56,515 bases of DNA from Myxococcaceae bacterium (GTDB lineage: Bacteria > Myxococcota > Myxococcia > Myxococcales > Myxococcaceae), in the NCBI GenBank assembly GCA_019694575.1, contig JAIBBR010000013.1, forward strand, positions 1 to 56,515, in the 5' to 3' direction. The notes beneath the pieces were generated by a model that saw nothing but the letters and a program-made list of their open reading frames with translations, was not told the origin of the DNA and did no database searches. Of the stretch, positions 9,328-17,810 are shown one piece after another; within the stretch, counting starts at the first letter, position 1; every line of letters starts with the position of its first letter. A program made the position numbers and the translations under genes.

Positions 9328-9873
9328 TTACCGGCCAAAATCGGGGCGACCGTGTGAGGCGTTTTTCGCGGCCCGGTGGCCATGACGCTCGAGCGCGGGT
9401 TCGCGCTCCTCGTCGTCCTCGTCGTCGTCGTCGTCATGTTCTTCTTCGTCATCATCATCATTTTCTTCGTCGTAGCCCCCTTCACCTCCTTCACCCTTTG
9501 TCGTCATCAACGCCGCTTCACGCAGCTCTTCATCTTCAACGTGACGGGGCTCACCAAAATTTGGCGTGAGCTCGGGGTCTGAAATCACCGGCTCTTTCGC
9601 TGCCACGGGTGTGTCTGAAACACTGTTCGATCGTCGCAAAGCGTTGCTGCGCGAGGTCTTTCGGCGAGGTGCACTTGCCCGCCGTGAAGCGTTGGGAGAC
9701 TTCGTAACCTTTCGCCTCGAATGACCGTTAGTGCTCGCGGCACGGGCCCCCCGGCCATTGCGTTTTGCCTTGGCCACCGGCTTGCCGCTGCGCGCCGACG
9801 CAGTGCCACGGCCCGCTTTCTGTCCGCCATTTCTTCTCGACGACTTGCGCCTGCTTTGTTTTTGCGTGTCCAT
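9328..9873 (-). CDS. Polyampholyte protein: basic N-half, acidic C-tail
   Basis: 181 residues, starting at ATG 9873 with GGGAG 7 nt upstream; the longer in-frame start at 9966 lacks this. Residues 1-90 are rich in Lys, Arg, Ser, Ala and Gly (S-R-R-K-S-S-R-R, K-R-N-G-R-G-A-R), resembling histone-H1-like or nucleoid-binding tails. A neutral bridge at about 95-130 contains E-L-T-P-N-F-G-E-P-R-H-V. Residues 130-165 contain long Asp/Glu runs, and a short basic end follows. It is probably disordered. It may bind nucleic acid through the N-half and self-mask through the acid tail, but this is inference. No family is recognised. Confidence 0.65.
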   Translation of the reverse strand: MDTQKQSRRKSSRRNGGQKAGRGTASARSGKPVAKAKRNGRGARAASTNGHSRRKVTKSPNASRRASAPRRKTSRSNALRRSNSVSDTPVAAKEPVISDPELTPNFGEPRHVEDEELREAALMTTKGEGGEGGYDEENDDDDEEEHDDDDDEDDEEREPALERHGHRAAKNASHGRPDFGR

Positions 9874-10101
9874 GGTGAGCTCCCTCGAAAGTGTTTTCAG
9901 GGGTTGACGGGTGCAACGAAGAAGCCAACCGCCTGGCCTGCGGCGATGGGCGCCAGCACAGCGCATTCAACCGCCACCCCGCCTCAGGGTGAGGCTTTTG
10001 GTCTCAGGAGCAGAACGTCGATGTGCAACTAAAAGCCAGCGACTTCGGGCGGCATGGCGTGGCCGTTGCAGTCCTCACCGAACAACCCGAGGAGGCAAAC
10101 C

Positions 10102-11316
10102 ATGAAAGCAGTCGTGTTCCGCGGCATTGGTGACATTCGTCTCGAAGATGTGAAAGAGCCCAAGCTCGAAAAACCCACCGACGCCATCGTGCGCATCACC
10201 GCGAGCGCCATTTGTGGCACTGACTTGCACATGGTGCGGGGCACTTTGCCCGGCATGGTTCCCGGCACGGTGCTGGGGCACGAAGGCATTGGGGTGGTGC
10301 AAGAGGTTGGCCCCGACGTGCGTAATTTGATGCCCGGCGACCGGGTGGTGATTCCTTCAACCATCGCGTGCGGCTCATGTGTCTATTGCCGCGCCGGCTA
10401 TTTTTCGCAGTGCAACGTGGCCAACCCGCACGGGCCTGACTCGGGCACCGCGTTTTTTGGAGGGCCCGCGTCGACAGGGCCTTTTCACGGCATGCAGGCC
10501 GAAAAAGTACGTGTGCCGTTCGCGCACGTTGGCCTGGTGAAACTGCCCGACGAAATCAGCGACGACGACGCCATTTTGCTCTCTGACATTTTTCCCACCG
10601 CGTGGTTCGCGGCGAAGTTGGCGAGGGTAAAGCGCGGCTCGACGGTGGCGGTGTTCGGCTGCGGCCCAGTGGGTCAACTGGCGGTTGCGAGCGCATTGCT
10701 GCAGGGCGCCGGGCGCGTGTTGGCGGTCGACAGCGTCGGGTCACGGCTGGAGCAAGCTACCCGGCAAGGCGCCGAGGCGATTAACTTCGACGTCGAGCAC
10801 CCCGTCGAGACGATTAAGCGGCTCACCCACGGCATCGGAGTCGACCGCGCCATCGACGCGGTGGGTGTCGACGCCGAGCATGCCCACCGTGGCCCCGCGC
10901 TCAAAGAAGCAAAAGCCAAACGCAAAGAGCATGCGCGTGAGGTCAGTGAAATCGCTCCGAAGCAAAACCCCGACGGTGCCAATTGGCACCCGGGTGATGC
11001 CCCGTCACAAGCGCTCGATTGGGCCGTTGAGGCATTGGCCAAAGCGGGAACACTGGCCATCGTCGGCGTGTACAGCATCGCGTCGACGCATTTTCCCATT
11101 GGCAAAGCGATGGAAAAGAACCTTTCTATTCACATGGGCAACTGCAACCACCGAAAGTACATACCCGACTTGGTGGGGCTCGTTCGTTCAGGTGGCTTTC
11201 GACCATCGAAAATTTTGAGCAACCGCATGTCGATAGAGTCGGCGATCGACGCGTACAAAGCGTTTGACCGGCGTGACGCAGGCTGGCTCAAGGTAGAGCT
11301 CAAACCTGCCGCCTAG
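10102..11316 (+). CDS. Zinc-dependent alcohol dehydrogenase (formaldehyde dehydrogenase-like)
   Basis: A medium-chain dehydrogenase/reductase of 404 residues. ATG 10102 follows GAGGAGG closely, so the upstream in-frame ATG is rejected. Catalytic zinc ligands are Cys38 (I-C-G-T-D) and His60-Glu61 (G-H-E). Structural zinc Cys are at 90, 93, 96 and 104. The Rossmann motif V-F-G-C-G-P-V-G-Q binds NAD(P). An insertion at about 270-305 (K-E-A-K-A-K-R-K-E-H-A then N-W-H-P-G-D) is like that of the glutathione-independent formaldehyde dehydrogenase branch. The substrate is not determined: an alcohol or aldehyde. Downstream is a DUF6766-like gene 7 nt away, probably cotranscribed. Confidence 0.93.
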   Translation: MKAVVFRGIGDIRLEDVKEPKLEKPTDAIVRITASAICGTDLHMVRGTLPGMVPGTVLGHEGIGVVQEVGPDVRNLMPGDRVVIPSTIACGSCVYCRAGYFSQCNVANPHGPDSGTAFFGGPASTGPFHGMQAEKVRVPFAHVGLVKLPDEISDDDAILLSDIFPTAWFAAKLARVKRGSTVAVFGCGPVGQLAVASALLQGAGRVLAVDSVGSRLEQATRQGAEAINFDVEHPVETIKRLTHGIGVDRAIDAVGVDAEHAHRGPALKEAKAKRKEHAREVSEIAPKQNPDGANWHPGDAPSQALDWAVEALAKAGTLAIVGVYSIASTHFPIGKAMEKNLSIHMGNCNHRKYIPDLVGLVRSGGFRPSKILSNRMSIESAIDAYKAFDRRDAGWLKVELKPAA

Positions 11317-11323
11317 TTCTACC

Positions 11324-11995
11324 GTGATGCGTCGCTTCTTGCGCAACAACGGCCTCACGCTGACGCTGCTGGCGCTGTTCGCGGCTTCGCTGGCCGGCCA
11401 TGCCGTCAGTGGTTGGCTCAACCAGCGCCAAGAACGGCAACTGCATGGAAAACCCGCGCAGACTTTCAGGGCATACCTGTGCTCGAGCGACTTTGGCGAA
11501 ACTGTCTTCGAAAATTGGGAAAGCGAATTTCTACAAATGGGCATGTACCTGGCGCTCACGGCGCTGCTCTTTCAGAAGGGGTCTGCTGAATCACGTGACC
11601 CGGAGCAAAAAGACAACGCCGACTCGCCACCGCAACCTTATGTATTGAAAGACAGCACTCCATGGGCCGTGCGGCGTGGCGGCCTGTGGCTGGCGCTTTA
11701 TAGCCATTCGCTTTCACTCGCGTTCATCGGGCTCTTCGCGCTCTCATTCACCCTGCATGCGATAACGGGCACGCACGCGTACAACGACTGGTTGGGCGCA
11801 CACGGCGAGGCTTCACGCGTCACTGTGCTTCGTTACTTGCGCACTTCTCGTTTCTGGCTCGAGTCTTTTCAAAACTGGCAGAGCGAGTTTCTTTCCATCG
11901 CGGCGATGGTTTGGCTGTCTATCTACCTGCGCCAGCGTGGCTCGCCTGAATCGAAAGACGTCGCGGCCGCCCACAGCCACACCGGAGCTTCGTAA
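11324..11995 (+). CDS. DUF6766-like integral membrane protein with internal duplication
   Basis: 223 residues with about four membrane segments and no known function. Two halves are visibly homologous. Each half has a hydrophobic pair (L-F-A-A-S-L-A-G-H-A and L-F-A-L-S-F-T-L-H-A), a soluble loop, then F-E-N-W-E-S-E-F-L or F-Q-N-W-Q-S-E-F-L leading into the next helix and a Q-(K/R)-G-S-x-E-S-(R/K)-D end. The start is GTG 11324 or ATG 11327; no clear ribosome site is seen, and coupling to the dehydrogenase stop 7 nt upstream is likely. Family assignment is from the repeated N-W-x-S-E-F-L pattern. Confidence 0.75.
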   Translation: MMRRFLRNNGLTLTLLALFAASLAGHAVSGWLNQRQERQLHGKPAQTFRAYLCSSDFGETVFENWESEFLQMGMYLALTALLFQKGSAESRDPEQKDNADSPPQPYVLKDSTPWAVRRGGLWLALYSHSLSLAFIGLFALSFTLHAITGTHAYNDWLGAHGEASRVTVLRYLRTSRFWLESFQNWQSEFLSIAAMVWLSIYLRQRGSPESKDVAAAHSHTGAS

Positions 11996-12034
11996 TGCTC
12001 CTCACCCGTCGTTCACCTGCGGCTTTGAACGTCG

Positions 12035-12766
12035 TCAGTAGCGAGCGCGCACTGCGAACGGCAGCGAAGCCGTGCCCAGCGCTTCGTTGGTGTCGGCGTC
12101 GAAAAGTTTGAGCTCGAGCCGCACTTGCGCTTCACGCTCGGTGACGAGTTGAAAGTAGACAAAGCCCTGCACGCTGCCTCCGTTTTGCAGCACGCCTTCG
12201 GGCAACGCTTCGGCGAGCATGTCGTCGGTCGGCAGGGGCTGCGGCCACACCACGCGATCGTAATAACCCGGATCGTAACCAAACCGATTGGGCCACGTGT
12301 AGTAGCCCGGGTAGTAGTACTGGTAGTGCGGCGCCACCCAGAAGCGGTAGTGATGAAAACGCGGGCGATTGAACGGCCGCACCGGGCGCGTGCGGTGAAA
12401 GTCAGCAGCGGGCTCGACGACCGGGTCGACCGAGCTCACGGTGCCGCGGCCCGGCATCGGCGCCATGGCCGGGTAGACGAAGCCGCTCGAGCCCACCAAC
12501 TGCATGTCGGCATATGAAACGCGTACCGGCCGGCCAGACACATTTTGAATCGAGAGGCTCACCGGCGTCAGCACTTGAGCCAGGTGCTGAGGCTCACCCC
12601 GCCACGCCGTGCCGTCGGCATAAATGCGCACACCATTTACTTCGGTGAAAGCCATGAAGGTGTTGCCTCGCACGCGTTGAGCCGTGCGGTCAGGCACCAA
12701 GACGGGTTCGATGAGACAGCTTGAGGTGGCGAAGAGAAAACACGAGAGCAGAGCAAGAGGTTTCAT
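12035..12766 (-). CDS. Tyr/Pro-rich lipoprotein of unknown function
   Basis: 243 residues from ATG 12766, chosen because AAGGAG lies 8 nt upstream. The signal peptide ends in the lipobox-like A-T-S-S-C at about residue 17. The N-terminal mature domain (about 30-100) is beta-rich. An aromatic/proline-rich segment at about 135-180 (H-H-Y-R-F-W-V-A-P-H-Y-Q-Y-Y-Y) is typical of exposed linkers. The C-terminal domain (about 195-243) again looks beta-stranded. Probably an outer-membrane lipoprotein. A small palindrome precedes its ribosome site. Confidence 0.72.
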   Translation of the reverse strand: MKPLALLSCFLFATSSCLIEPVLVPDRTAQRVRGNTFMAFTEVNGVRIYADGTAWRGEPQHLAQVLTPVSLSIQNVSGRPVRVSYADMQLVGSSGFVYPAMAPMPGRGTVSSVDPVVEPAADFHRTRPVRPFNRPRFHHYRFWVAPHYQYYYPGYYTWPNRFGYDPGYYDRVVWPQPLPTDDMLAEALPEGVLQNGGSVQGFVYFQLVTEREAQVRLELKLFDADTNEALGTASLPFAVRARY

Positions 12767-12779
12767 GGCGGGCTCCTTT

Positions 12780-12794
12780 GTTACGTTTTGTAAC
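12780..12794. promoter_or_regulatory. Small inverted repeat GTTAC-N5-GTAAC
   Basis: A 5-bp inverted repeat immediately upstream of the ribosome site of the lipoprotein gene ending at 12035. It is short and could be an operator half-site pair or chance. Confidence 0.25.
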
Positions 12795-12870
12795 GAAAGG
12801 CGCGCTCCCTGGCCCGCGTGTCTCACCAAGAGCACAGCGCGGCCAAAAAAAGGCGCTATTCTTCAAACCA

Positions 12871-13311
12871 ATGACGACTTCTCAGGGGTTTCGCTTTCAC
12901 GAAGCGGTGCACGGCGTTTATTTCGACGACCTCGACGCCTTTCACATTTTGCACAACGCGCGTTACCTGTTGCTCTTCGAGCGCACCATCGGAGCATTCT
13001 GGCAGCGGCTGGGTTGGGGCGGCACGTTAGACATGCAGAAGAACCCCGACCAGTTTCATTTGGTACGCGCCAACCACATTGAATACCTCAAGCCCATTCA
13101 CGGCACCGGTGAAGTTCGCGTGCGGGTGTGGGTCGAAAAACTCGGCCGCTCGAGCCTCAGCTTCGGGTTTTGCGTGATGCCGATGGACGAAGACATCGAC
13201 TACGCCACCGGCAGTCGCGTGTTGGTTCGGGTCGACCCTCTGACGCGCACGCCCACCCCGTGGACCGAAGCGATTCGCCACGCGCTCGCGCCGTACGTCA
13301 AACGCAGTTAA
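12871..13311 (+). CDS. Acyl-CoA thioesterase, 4HBT hotdog family (YbgC/FadM-like)
   Basis: 146 residues, the normal size for a single-hotdog thioesterase that hydrolyses acyl-CoA thioesters in the cytoplasm. The catalytic-site pattern V-Y-F-D-D-L-D-A-F-H-I-L-H-N-A-R-Y at about 16-32 matches the YbgC-type D-x-D-x-x-G/x-x-V-x-H/N signature; the central Asp would be the nucleophile/base. The long hydrophobic helix (L-L-L-F-E-R-T-I-G-A-F-W) follows. ATG 12871 has no strong Shine-Dalgarno but is the first start compatible with the fold. It is divergent from the lipoprotein gene. Confidence 0.88.
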   Translation: MTTSQGFRFHEAVHGVYFDDLDAFHILHNARYLLLFERTIGAFWQRLGWGGTLDMQKNPDQFHLVRANHIEYLKPIHGTGEVRVRVWVEKLGRSSLSFGFCVMPMDEDIDYATGSRVLVRVDPLTRTPTPWTEAIRHALAPYVKRS

Positions 13312-13338
13312 GGCACACCGCAAGCGCAGGGCAAAGTG

Positions 13339-16300
13339 CTACCGAACCGTACGGGCCACCACATTCCACGCGGTGGCGGGCGAGCAGCGCTCTTGCCAGG
13401 TGATGACCAGCGCGTCTTCGACAAACGCCATCGACGGGTACACTGCTTCACATGCAGGGTCTGCGTCGAGCGCCACGGGGTACGGCGCCGTGAAGCCTGG
13501 CCGCGGAGGACCTCCAAAGTCGACCGGGCCGCCACCGGCTCCTGACCACACCGAACCCGCAATCGTCTTGAGGCGAATGTCGCCTCCCGACGAGTACACG
13601 ACATAGACATTGCCGCCCCAACTCGCCACGTCGTAACCCATGACGGGTGTTGTCGAAAACGTCTGCATGCCCGCCGCGTCTGCGCGCACCAGCGAGAGCG
13701 CGTTCATCGCCCCTGATTCAACACCCAACAACAAAAGGCCGGTCGCCAGCGGCTCCCACCTTAGCGACGTCACATTGGTGTGCGTGCTCGAAGGGGTGAA
13801 TGTGCTCCACGACAAATCAGTCGTGTTGCGCTTGCGAATGAGCAACGCCCGGGTAGGCCCAGTGGCAGCCGCCACCACGTTGCTCGCCGAAGCCACCAGC
13901 GGCGCTTCTGACAACCCTGCCGCCGCCACGTCAGTGGTGGTGAACTGCTGTGAACCGGGGCTCCAGGTGTCAACGAGAATGCGGCCTGTGCTGCTCTCGA
14001 AACGAGCAGTGCGCATTTCGGTGCCCCAGTTGTCGGGTGTACCGGTGAGGCCTGGCCACCCGCTCCAGGTGCCGCTCGCATTGCGACGCGCGGCAAAAGG
14101 AGCCACCCCGCCGTCTGTCGATGCAGCCACAAAGAGCTCAGCGCCGGCGTACATCGCACGGTGCCCAGTGGGAACAGCGCCTGCCGGTAAACCCAAGTTC
14201 ACTGCGGTGTTGCTCAGCACACACGACGGGTTGCAGGTCGGCCGTTGCGCGACGTCGAGCCCGCCAAAGCGAATCAACGAAGCGGCTTCTGTCGCGACAA
14301 GCTCGTAGCCGGCAACCGCGCCAGGAACAACGCCCGCTGCCTCTTGCGCTTCGCCCGGCACTTGACTCAAGGTCGAAACGACGGGCCGTGGGTCAACGAA
14401 AGTAGCGCTCGAAATATAAGGCCCGGCCCACACCGTTGACACTGTCACCGTGCCGTTGCCGAACGGCACATTGCTCACCGCGTTGGGAAACTGCGCCTGG
14501 TCGGTCATGTCGGCGGCGAAGGTGTTGCAACTTGCGCCCTCGGTAATCACCACATACTGGGTGCCGGCAATAGCGCTCTTAAAAAGCAAGCGGCTCACCA
14601 TGCCGTAGGCCAGCGACGGGTTACAGTTCATCGAAAGTGCGGCTGCCGACAGCGGCTCGCTGGCGTGAACCAACACGCCAAAGCGACCCGTGCGTGTCGC
14701 TTCGACGTTGCTCGACAACACCGTGGGCGGCGCGGCGTCGCGCAAAAGCACACTGGCACGGCCCGTGAGCACCATCGGGCTCAAGGGAAACTGCCCCGTA
14801 GCGGTGACATCGCAGTTGAGGGTTTGGGTGGCTCCCACCACGACGGGCGCCACGAAGCGCGGCATGAGTGTGTTGCCATTCACCAGCGAAGTGGTGGGGG
14901 TGCAGCTCCACGACACGTCGTACTGCGGGCTGGGTATCAGCGGCGCCGCAATGCTGGCGTTGAGCTGCACCTGCGGGGGTGACGCCCCCACCGCGATGCT
15001 CTGCGTGGGGCCCGCGTCGAGTGTCCAGTTGTTGGGGCTCACCCCGCGCACCGTGTAGAGCTGTTGCTCCACGTTGGAACGTACGCCAATGCCGTTGGTC
15101 ACTTGCAGGGTGAGGCCGCCGATGGCGTCTGGGTCGCCGAAGTTGACCGCGGGCGTCTGCCAGAACGCGGTGGGTCCGCCATCGGTCATCAACACGCCGC
15201 CGCTGCCGCTCGCCAACTTCCAGTCGTGAAAAGTCAGCACCACGCCCGCATCGTCGAACGAGGTCGAAGTAAAAGACACCGTTTGCCCACCGGGAAACAC
15301 CGCGCCTGCGTCGGGCGTGAAGCGTGCCACCGGCTTGGTGCCAATGCCCACGCGCACCGTCGAGGGAGCGCTCAAGTTGCCCAGACGGTCTTCCACCACC
15401 AGTTTCATTTCCACCACCGTGCCCGCGGCCGGAGCCGTGAAGCGCGGGCTGTGGGCCAGCGCGGTGTCGTTGACACTCAAACTCACCGCGGTGCCGGCGG
15501 TCTGTAACCACCGGTAGATGAGCGGAAAATCACCGGTGCTGCCCATGCCATTGAGCGTGACTTGGCTGCCGGGCGCCGCCACTTCGGGGCCGGTCGCCAC
15601 GGCGAAGGGGCCTGAGCCCGCATCTATCGGCCCCGTGTGGCCACCGTCGGTCACGCCACCGTCAGGGCTGCCTCCTGGGTCGCCGGTACCCAAGTTCACC
15701 TGGCTCGAAGTGCCGTCAATCAACTCGAAGGTGCCCAGGTCGTTGTCACCGGGCAGCACCGCCACGTTGTACACCGCGATAGAAAGTGAGCCGTCACGTT
15801 CAATCGCGAACGCGTACACGCCCGCCGACAGGTTGCTCAGCGAGAAACCGTCGCCCACTACGGCCACGGTCTGCTCCATGCCGCGAGAACGCACGCGCAC
15901 TTCTGCATTTTCGACCACCGAACCATCGGCCTTCACCACTTTGCCGTGCACCGTTGCCGGCCCATCGACCGCGGGCACCAACGTTACCGCGCGCAACGTT
16001 TGCTCTTCGCCCGGAGCCAACTGCACATCGAGCCCATTCACCGCGTAACCCGCATGAAAAAAAGAAATTTGCAGCGCACCTTCGGGCAGCGCATCGAGCG
16101 TGTAGCTGCCGTCATCAGCGGTGAGCGCGCTCCACGGCCCTCCCGGAACAAAGACCGTGGTGCCATTCAAACCCGTGGCGTTGGGTTGCCCTTCGAGCGT
16201 TACACGGCCGTGCACCACGGCGTTGCGCGAGAGCACCACTTGCCCGAGCGAAATATCGCGCCCTCTGCCAGCGCCGACGTCTTGCAGCCGCAAAGTGCGT

Positions 16301-16593
16301 TGCCGCTTCACACCGTGATGCTCGTGCTCCACCAGCACCACGCCCGCGCTCGCGGCAATGCCAGTGAGCAAAAAGCGGCCTTCGTCGTCTGCCGTCGCCG
16401 ACAAACCGGTGCTCAGCACTTGAATTTTTGCCTGAGCCGCTGCCTCGTAACCTGGACGGCCCGGCTCACTGAAAACGAGCGTGCCTTGCAGAGTGCCAGG
16501 GAGCAACGTGGGAGCCTCCGACGGCACAGTGAGATTTCTGCAGCCGGTGAGAAACGCGAAGACAACAGTCACAGCAAGCAGGCTTTTCGTCAT
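13339..16593 (-). CDS. Large modular lipoprotein with carboxypeptidase-regulatory-like and PKD/Ig-like domains
   Basis: 1084 residues, exported. ATG 16593 has AAGGGG upstream. The signal peptide ends at lipobox F-L-T-G-C (Cys18). Three carboxypeptidase-regulatory-like beta domains occupy about 30-300 (G-R-V-T-L-E-G-Q-P, D-D-G-S-Y-T-L-D-A-L-P-E-G, V-H-G-K-V-V-K-A-D-G). An Asp/Gly linker is at about 300-325. PKD/Ig-like domains follow to about 620 (R-W-L-Q-T-A-G, R-F-T-A-P-A-A-G-T). The C-terminal 350 residues look like a beta-propeller-type region (W-S-G-W-P-G-L-T-G-T, D-L-S-W-S-T-F). A surface adhesion or polymer-binding role is a guess. It is monocistronic. Confidence 0.82.
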   Translation of the reverse strand: MTKSLLAVTVVFAFLTGCRNLTVPSEAPTLLPGTLQGTLVFSEPGRPGYEAAAQAKIQVLSTGLSATADDEGRFLLTGIAASAGVVLVEHEHHGVKRQRTLRLQDVGAGRGRDISLGQVVLSRNAVVHGRVTLEGQPNATGLNGTTVFVPGGPWSALTADDGSYTLDALPEGALQISFFHAGYAVNGLDVQLAPGEEQTLRAVTLVPAVDGPATVHGKVVKADGSVVENAEVRVRSRGMEQTVAVVGDGFSLSNLSAGVYAFAIERDGSLSIAVYNVAVLPGDNDLGTFELIDGTSSQVNLGTGDPGGSPDGGVTDGGHTGPIDAGSGPFAVATGPEVAAPGSQVTLNGMGSTGDFPLIYRWLQTAGTAVSLSVNDTALAHSPRFTAPAAGTVVEMKLVVEDRLGNLSAPSTVRVGIGTKPVARFTPDAGAVFPGGQTVSFTSTSFDDAGVVLTFHDWKLASGSGGVLMTDGGPTAFWQTPAVNFGDPDAIGGLTLQVTNGIGVRSNVEQQLYTVRGVSPNNWTLDAGPTQSIAVGASPPQVQLNASIAAPLIPSPQYDVSWSCTPTTSLVNGNTLMPRFVAPVVVGATQTLNCDVTATGQFPLSPMVLTGRASVLLRDAAPPTVLSSNVEATRTGRFGVLVHASEPLSAAALSMNCNPSLAYGMVSRLLFKSAIAGTQYVVITEGASCNTFAADMTDQAQFPNAVSNVPFGNGTVTVSTVWAGPYISSATFVDPRPVVSTLSQVPGEAQEAAGVVPGAVAGYELVATEAASLIRFGGLDVAQRPTCNPSCVLSNTAVNLGLPAGAVPTGHRAMYAGAELFVAASTDGGVAPFAARRNASGTWSGWPGLTGTPDNWGTEMRTARFESSTGRILVDTWSPGSQQFTTTDVAAAGLSEAPLVASASNVVAAATGPTRALLIRKRNTTDLSWSTFTPSSTHTNVTSLRWEPLATGLLLLGVESGAMNALSLVRADAAGMQTFSTTPVMGYDVASWGGNVYVVYSSGGDIRLKTIAGSVWSGAGGGPVDFGGPPRPGFTAPYPVALDADPACEAVYPSMAFVEDALVITWQERCSPATAWNVVARTVR

Positions 16594-16711
16594 CGGGGGC
16601 CCCTTTCGAGATGCTCAAGACAGTGCTGAAGCGAGGCTCTCGTATAGCCGAAGCGCGCGCTCGCTCAGAGCGGTTTGAAAGGTTCTCTAAACCTTTTACA
16701 GCATGCGTTGG

Positions 16712-17614
16712 TTAGTCTCTCGCGCTCGAGAGCACCATCGCTTCAGAGAAGGCGCCGCGCCGCTCACGCAGACGCAAGGCGCCATTGGCCACTTCTCGCT
16801 CGAAGAACTCGCCATAGCCGCAGGTGGGCCCGGCCGAGAAAATGTGAATGTCTTTTTCGCGCGCCAGCTCGCCCAAGGCGTGGGCCACGGTGCTCGCCAC
16901 ATCGCCCCGAAACGGGTGGTAAAGGTAAAAAATCGAGCCGGGTGTGAAGTCGACATCGCGCGCGTCTGAAGCCACGAAGCGCGCGTTGCGCAGTGACAGA
17001 CTGGCGGCGGTGCTGCGCGCTTCATCGACATAGTCAGAATAGAATTCGACACCCACCACTTGGCTCAAGGTGCTCGCCGAGACGGTGAGCGCGAGCTTGC
17101 CGCTGCCCGAGCCGATGTCGAACACCACGTCGTCACGGCCTGGCTCAAGCGCACTGATGAAGTCGGCCGCCTGACGCGCTCGGCTGCCAATGTTGGGGTT
17201 GCCCAAAAAAGGCAGCGGCAATTGCGCGCAGTGCTCGGCGGCAAACAAACCATCGAGATAGTCGTCAGCCGGAGTACCGGCATTGTCTGAGTGGGCGGCG
17301 AAACCCAGCCCTTGCCATTCGGCACGAAACGCAGCGGGCCCCAACGCGCCACTCGACACGCGGCCACGCACGCTGTTTCGCGCCGCCACCAGTGCGTGAC
17401 GGGCCTGGGTTTCACGCTGCTCGAAGCGCTCCCACACGCGCGCCACTTCGGGGAAGCGCGCCACGTCTTGTGACAGCAATGCAGGCTCGACGTTTTCGCG
17501 CACGAACTTCAAGCTCTCGCACAGCCGCCACAGGCGGCCCAAAGCAAGTGAAGAGAGATCGCCCGGCTCGAGCAAACGCGCCACCCGCTGCACCCACCAC
17601 GGCTCACCCGGCAT
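16712..17614 (-). CDS. SAM-dependent methyltransferase, class I (DOT1-like Rossmann)
   Basis: About 300 residues from ATG 17614; an upstream start at 17713 would add 33 residues of non-conserved appearance, so the start is uncertain. The SAM motif I is V-V-F-D-I-G-S-G-S-G-K at about 165-175, followed by the acidic end of strand 2 in V-G-V-E-F-Y and the motif II/III region S-D-A-R-D-V-D-F at about 215. The final part R-L-R-E-R-R-G-A-F is a typical C-terminal strand. The N-terminal 150 residues are helical and lineage-specific. The substrate is unknown, protein or small molecule. It is downstream of the S8 peptidase gene and its terminator, on the same strand, so it probably has its own promoter. 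Confidence 0.8.
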   Translation of the reverse strand: MPGEPWWVQRVARLLEPGDLSSLALGRLWRLCESLKFVRENVEPALLSQDVARFPEVARVWERFEQRETQARHALVAARNSVRGRVSSGALGPAAFRAEWQGLGFAAHSDNAGTPADDYLDGLFAAEHCAQLPLPFLGNPNIGSRARQAADFISALEPGRDDVVFDIGSGSGKLALTVSASTLSQVVGVEFYSDYVDEARSTAASLSLRNARFVASDARDVDFTPGSIFYLYHPFRGDVASTVAHALGELAREKDIHIFSAGPTCGYGEFFEREVANGALRLRERRGAFSEAMVLSSARD

Positions 17615-17749
17615 GAAGCCATTGTGCTCCAGATTGGATCGGTGTGCGCCAACCAAAGTCAGTCGGAGGCATGCTGCATACGTGTCGGCAGTCGCGTCGC
17701 GGTAGCCGAACAAGGCAAAGCAATTCGCGTGTAGCGCTGCTCGCCCATG

Positions 17750-17783
17750 AAAAAAGAGCCCCTGGAAAAAAACCCAGAGGCCC
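17750..17783 (-). terminator. Rho-independent terminator after the S8 peptidase gene
   Basis: Read on the minus strand: GGGCCTCTGG, a T-rich loop, CCAGGGGCTC, then TTTTTT. This makes a 10-bp stem (two G-U pairs as RNA) followed by a U-run, about 28 nt beyond the peptidase stop. Confidence 0.85.
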
Positions 17784-17810
17784 TTTCGTTCTACATGGCG
17801 AACCTAACGA

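Noticed and set aside
16678..16696. AAAGGTT/AACCTTT hairpin near the methyltransferase stop
   Set aside because: AT-rich 7-bp stem without a U-run on the needed strand; too weak for a terminator call.
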